This document shows positions 60,642-64,000 of a stretch of 64,000 bases of DNA, in pieces (positions within the stretch are counted from its first letter, which is position 1; every line of letters starts with the position of its first letter). The position numbers were made by a program, and so were the translations under genes. Source of the DNA: CAVZVZ01 sp963778895 (GTDB taxonomy: Bacteria; Actinomycetota; Acidimicrobiia; Acidimicrobiales; Acidimicrobilacustridaceae); the NCBI GenBank assembly GCA_963778895.1, contig CAVZVZ010000008.1, positions 1-64,000 on the forward strand, given 5' to 3'. The notes beneath the pieces were generated by a model. The model made no database searches and had not been told where the DNA came from. It saw nothing but the letters and a program-made list of their open reading frames with translations.

Positions 60642-61318
60642 GTTCCGACGCGATCGACCCCCGCCCTATCGATGCTGTACTGCTCGACTTCGGCGGCGTC
60701 TTCACGGACTCGCCGTTCGAGGCAGTTCGGGCGATGGGCGCCGACATGGGCGCGCCGATCGACGACGTTCTCGGGATCGTGTTCGGGTCCTACGACGAGG
60801 ACAACGATCATGTGTGGCATCGGTGCGAGCGCGGTGAGCTCGATCTCGACACGGCGCGTCGTTCGATCACCGAGGCCGGGCGCGCGGCCGGTCTCGAGGT
60901 CGATCTGTTCGACATGTTGAAGTACATGGCGAGCGACGGCGGCCCGCGCACCTCGGTGATCGAACGTACTCGCCGGTTGCGCGCCGACGGCTATCGCACT
61001 GCGCTCGTCACGAACAACATTCTCGAGTTCCGTGAGTTCTGGCGCCCGATGGTGCCGCTCGACGAGCTGTTCGATGCCGTGATCGACTCGAGCGAGGTGG
61101 GGGTGCGCAAGCCCGATCCTCGTATCTTCGAGCTCGCGCTGGCCGAGCTGGGCGGGATCGATCCCACGCGCAGTGTGTTCCTCGACGACTACCTCGGCAA
61201 TGTCGAGGCGGCGCGCCGCGTGGGCATGTTCGGCATCCTGGTCGAGACCGACCCGGCCGGTGCGCTGGCCGAGCTGGATCAGCTGCTCGGCGGCGACACG
61301 AGCGTCACAGCACGCTGA
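60638..61318 (+). CDS. HAD-superfamily hydrolase (subfamily IA, epoxide-hydrolase-N-like)
   Basis: A 226-residue HAD phosphatase-fold protein. Motif I is LLDFGGVFTDS (D-x-G, not D-x-D, so the general acid position is replaced by Gly). Motif II is ALVTNN, motif III is around VGVRKPDPRIFELAL, and motif IV is SVFLDDYLGN. The D-x-G pattern is common in the IA branch related to haloacid dehalogenase/epoxide-hydrolase N-domains. GTG 60638 overlaps the ligA stop, suggesting co-transcription. The substrate is unknown. Confidence 0.88.
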   Translation: MSSDAIDPRPIDAVLLDFGGVFTDSPFEAVRAMGADMGAPIDDVLGIVFGSYDEDNDHVWHRCERGELDLDTARRSITEAGRAAGLEVDLFDMLKYMASDGGPRTSVIERTRRLRADGYRTALVTNNILEFREFWRPMVPLDELFDAVIDSSEVGVRKPDPRIFELALAELGGIDPTRSVFLDDYLGNVEAARRVGMFGILVETDPAGALAELDQLLGGDTSVTAR

Positions 61319-61766
61319 AGCACCAGCTGCGGCTCGTAGCGATGCCCGGGCCGTCCTTGATCTGCCAGAACGTCACGAGCGCACAGTTCTGACCCTCGGA
61401 GTACGCCTGGACGGCCTTGCCCGGGCCGGGAGTGAACAGCACCAGGTTCAGCGCGGGGGTCTTTTCGAGCTCGTCGTCGGGGATCGCGACGCCGTTGAGG
61501 GCGAGGGTGCCGTCGTAGCCGGGGGCGAGGTCGACTCCCACGTGGTCCTGCTGGAAGATCTTGTTGCCATCGACCGGGATGAACTGCTCGATCGCCGCAT
61601 CGTGTACGTCGTTGTTGCTGTCCTCGCTCACGAACACCAGGGCGGTGATCGCCCCGCCGACGACGATGATCACGACCAGGCCGAACACCCAGATCCAACG
61701 GGGGTATTGCGGCTTGCCGGCCGTCGGCGGGGTGGACGGGGTGTCGGACATGCTCACGCCGGCCAT
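61305..61766 (-). CDS. Single-TM hypothetical protein
   Basis: A 153-residue protein. A Pro-rich N-terminus (STPPTAGKPQYPRWIW) and one TM helix (VFGLVVIIVVGGAITALVFV) are followed by an extracytoplasmic beta-rich domain with paired Cys (NCALVTFWQ, RSWCFSVL) that may form a disulfide. An in-frame ATG at 61751 is an alternative start. Its end overlaps the convergent HAD gene by 14 bp. I do not recognise the family. Confidence 0.7.
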   Translation of the reverse strand: MAGVSMSDTPSTPPTAGKPQYPRWIWVFGLVVIIVVGGAITALVFVSEDSNNDVHDAAIEQFIPVDGNKIFQQDHVGVDLAPGYDGTLALNGVAIPDDELEKTPALNLVLFTPGPGKAVQAYSEGQNCALVTFWQIKDGPGIATSRSWCFSVL

Positions 61767-61867
61767 TCTGGCCGTTGGCGCGGCGGATGCGTCAGTCGAC
61801 GGGTTCGGTCCACCGCCCAGCGCGGCCGCTTCACCACGGCATTCGCGAATCCCACCGGTGTAACTAC

Positions 61868-61873
61868 TACCTT
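61868..61873 (+). promoter_or_regulatory. -10 box (TACCTT), leaderless start of PASTA kinase
   Basis: TACCTT ends exactly 6 nt before GTG 61880. Confidence 0.55.
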
Positions 61874-61879
61874 GTCAGC

Positions 61880-63914
61880 GTGGCCATTTCCCGCTTGGTC
61901 GACCGTGTCGGTCAGGTGCTCGGCGGGCGCTATCGACTGATCGCGCCCATCGGCACCGGAGCGTCCGCGTCGGTGTATCTCGCAGACGACGTGACGTTGC
62001 GTCGTCGCGTCGCGGTGAAGATCCTGCACGACGCCTTGGCCGACGATGCCGCGTTCCTCAAGCGCTTCCACGCCGAGGCCCGGGCCGCGGCGGCGCTCAA
62101 TCACCCCCACATCATGTCGGTCTACGACTGGGGCCAGGGTGATGTGCCCTACCTGGTCACCGAATACCTCGGCGGCGGCAGCTTGCGGAGCATGCTCGAT
62201 CTCGGTCGCCAGCTCACCACGGCCCAGACCCTGTTGGTCGGTGTCGAGGCTGCCCGCGGGCTCGAGTACGCCCATCGGCGCGGCTTCGTCCATCGCGACA
62301 TCAAGCCGGCAAACCTCTTGTTCGACGAGGACGGCCGACTGCGCATCGCCGACTTCGGACTGGCCCGAGCGCTGGCCGAAGCGGCGTGGACCGAGCCCAT
62401 GGGCGCGGTGCTGGGCACCGCACGCTACGCATCGCCGGAACAGGCACGCGGCGCGACGCTCGACGGTAAGAGCGACGTGTACTCCCTCGGGTTGACGCTG
62501 ATCGAGGCCGTAACCGGCGACGTGCCCTTCTCGGCCGACACCACACTCGGCACGCTGATGGCCCGCGTCGAGCGGTCTGTTCCGGTCCCCGAATCACTTG
62601 GTCCGTTGCGCGAGCCGCTCGAGGCTGCCGGTCGGGCCGACCCGACGTCGCGTCCCGACGCGGCCGAATTCGCGGCGCTGCTCATGAAAGCGGCCAACGC
62701 CCTCGATCGACCGGATCCGCTGCCGTTGGCCGGTGCGATGCCGACCGAGATCCTCGATCTCGAAGATCGTGATCCCACCACGCAGTTCATCTCCGAACGT
62801 GCGCTCGTCGGCGATTCCGAGCCCGACATCATGCGGGCCCCTCCGGGAACCACCACCGACGGCATCACCATCATCGAAGAGGGCGAAGCCCAACCCGAGA
62901 TCCGCTACATCGACCGCAAGGGCAACGAGGTTCCGGCGCCCGCCACCGGTACGCGATCCGAGCGTCGGGCCGCCAAGAAGGCGCGCCGTAGGGACAAAAG
63001 AGCGGTCGACAAGATGGCTCGCGGCGGCAAGCGCCGCCGCTGGCCGTGGATCCTCGTCGCCGTGCTCCTGGTCGGTGGCGCCGCGACCGGCGGTTGGGCC
63101 TACTGGTACGACAACGTGCGCGAGGTCACCCATGTGGTGCCCGATCTCGTCAATCAGACCGAGGCCGACGCCGCGCCGCTCATCGCCGACGGCCAGTGGA
63201 CGGTCGAGCGCACCGAGACCCGAGCCGATGGCACGGTGCCCGGTCAGATCCTCAGCCAGGATCCCGCGTCGGGTACCCACCTCAAGGAAGGTGGCGTTCT
63301 CGCGCTCACCGTTTCGCTCGGGCCGCCGCTCGTGCCGTTGCCGCCGGACATGGTGGGCAAGCCGTTGACCGATGCCACGGCCGAGCTCGCCGCCGCAGGG
63401 TTTTCCCTTGGTGAGGTGACCAAGCAGTTCGATGAGGAGGCAGGCGCTGATGTCGTGCTCGCACTCGGTCCCGATCTACTCCCGCAGATGCCGAAAGGCA
63501 GTGCGGTTCCCCTCGTCGTGTCGGCCGGTCCCGCACCGCGCACCATCCCCGATCTCAGCGGGCTCACCGTCGATCAAGCGCGTCAGAAACTCGAGGCGCT
63601 GCAACTGAACGTCACGACGCCGTCCGCAGCCGACCGAGGACGCACCCGAAGGATCGTTGATGGATTCCGATCCCCGTGAGGGCACGCAGGTCGCCAAGGG
63701 ATCGACGGTCACGCTCGTCGTGGCCGTACCGATCACCGTGAAGGTTCCCGACGTCAGGGGCCGCACGGCGGCCGATGCCGCCCAGGTTCTGCAGTCCGCG
63801 GGGCTTCAGGTGAGCGGTACGCAGGGCTCGCCCGCCAATCCCGTCACGGGTACCAACCCGGCTTCCGGCACCGTCGTGAAGCGCGGCACCGTCGTGGCGA
63901 TCATCACCAGCTGA
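61880..63914 (+). CDS. PknB-like Ser/Thr kinase with PASTA domains, one frameshift near the end
   Basis: Membrane Ser/Thr kinase that senses cell-wall fragments through extracellular PASTA domains. In the kinase domain: glycine loop GTGASASVYLA, K47 (VAVKIL), catalytic D140 (HRDIKPAN), DFG at 158-160, and SPEQARG. The juxtamembrane linker is acidic then basic, and the TM is about 388-407. At least four PASTA repeats follow (VVPDLVNQTEADAAPLI, LPPDMVGKPLTDATAEL, TIPDLSGLTVDQARQKL, KVPDVRGRTAADAAQVL). The frame changes at about 63632, inside the third repeat; dropping one C rejoins it to the stop at 63914. GTG 61880 has an ideal leaderless -10 box. Such kinases regulate growth and peptidoglycan synthesis. 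Confidence 0.9.
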
Positions 63915-63926
63915 TCGAGCGCGACC

Positions 63927-64000
63927 TCAGCCCTGGAAGACCACCAGGCGCTCTTCGGTCATCTCGCGGACGGTGTAGGGCGGGCCTTCGCGGGTGTTGC
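63927..64000 (-). CDS. Partial CDS, C-terminal 23 residues of unknown protein
   Basis: The minus strand reads NTREGPPYTVREMTEERLVVF plus QG and a stop at 63927-63929. The start is outside the window. It is convergent with the kinase gene (12 bp between ends). Too little is present to name a family. Confidence 0.5.
   Translation of the reverse strand, partial: NTREGPPYTVREMTEERLVVFQG

Noticed and set aside
1..64000. tRNA/rRNA genes, CRISPR arrays, insertion sequences, prophage or defence islands
   Set aside because: No cloverleaf-like T-loop consensus in gaps, no spaced direct repeats, no transposase, integrase or known defence-system motifs were seen when reading all gaps and frames.

Overview
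This is a GC-rich, gene-dense bacterial chromosome segment from an actinobacterium, most likely of the Acidimicrobiia type. Four things point there. Many genes start with GTG. A -10 hexamer of the form TANNNT sits 5-9 nt before about 18 start codons, as expected for leaderless transcripts. Several gene neighbourhoods are actinobacterial: cysteine desulfurase - mnmA - MetE-like - ligA - PASTA kinase, and MoxR - DUF58 - DUF4350 - SpoIIM - RDD. MurA carries Asp in place of the usual active-site Cys. The class-level placement is inference. No rRNA, tRNA, CRISPR array, insertion sequence or prophage was seen.

Left part (1-31 kb): a truncated Mo-bisMGD S/N-oxide reductase; a flavin amine oxidase; a badly broken amidohydrolase; an intact MBL-fold hydrolase; a shredded BTAD/AfsR-type regulator; a LigB-type dioxygenase; a serine beta-lactamase-like hydrolase; a divergent alkylation-repair pair (AlkB-like and Tag); a secreted lipoprotein; an Rrf2 regulator next to a sulfonate/nitrate-type ABC transporter operon; uppP; a Sua5-type tRNA t6A enzyme; a PAS-GGDEF-EAL protein; an acyl-CoA/lipid group (crotonase, DUF35 protein, epimerase); a membrane-anchored sulfite-oxidase-like enzyme; a P1B-5 metal ATPase fused to a hemerythrin domain; and a fatty-acid desaturase. 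Reading frames here are broken repeatedly by single-base shifts, including in a gene that should be essential. Much of this looks like sequence error, although the amidohydrolase and the BTAD regulator are damaged enough to be real pseudogenes.

Right part (31-64 kb) is almost free of frame breaks. It holds glpX, an FG-GAP-like lipoprotein, a B12-dependent acyl-CoA mutase large subunit with its chaperone meaB further on, a protein with an internal domain duplication, a protein with a C-terminal J domain, an L,D-transpeptidase, an MFS carrier divergent from murA, an Nfu-type Fe-S protein, mscL, a crotonase, a zinc-finger rhomboid protease, a MoxR/DUF58 membrane-associated operon, the sulfur-relay pair (cysteine desulfurase and mnmA), a MetE-like protein, ligA, a HAD phosphatase and a PknB-like PASTA kinase (one frameshift).

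The features most worth following are non-coding or architectural: a 90-bp symmetric element with four TTGTCAC boxes (9154-9243), a near-perfect 60-nt hairpin before ligA, a perfect 28-bp palindrome inside the end of the SpoIIM-like gene, a TetR-like operator before the desaturase, the window-wide leaderless promoters, and the ATPase-hemerythrin fusion.
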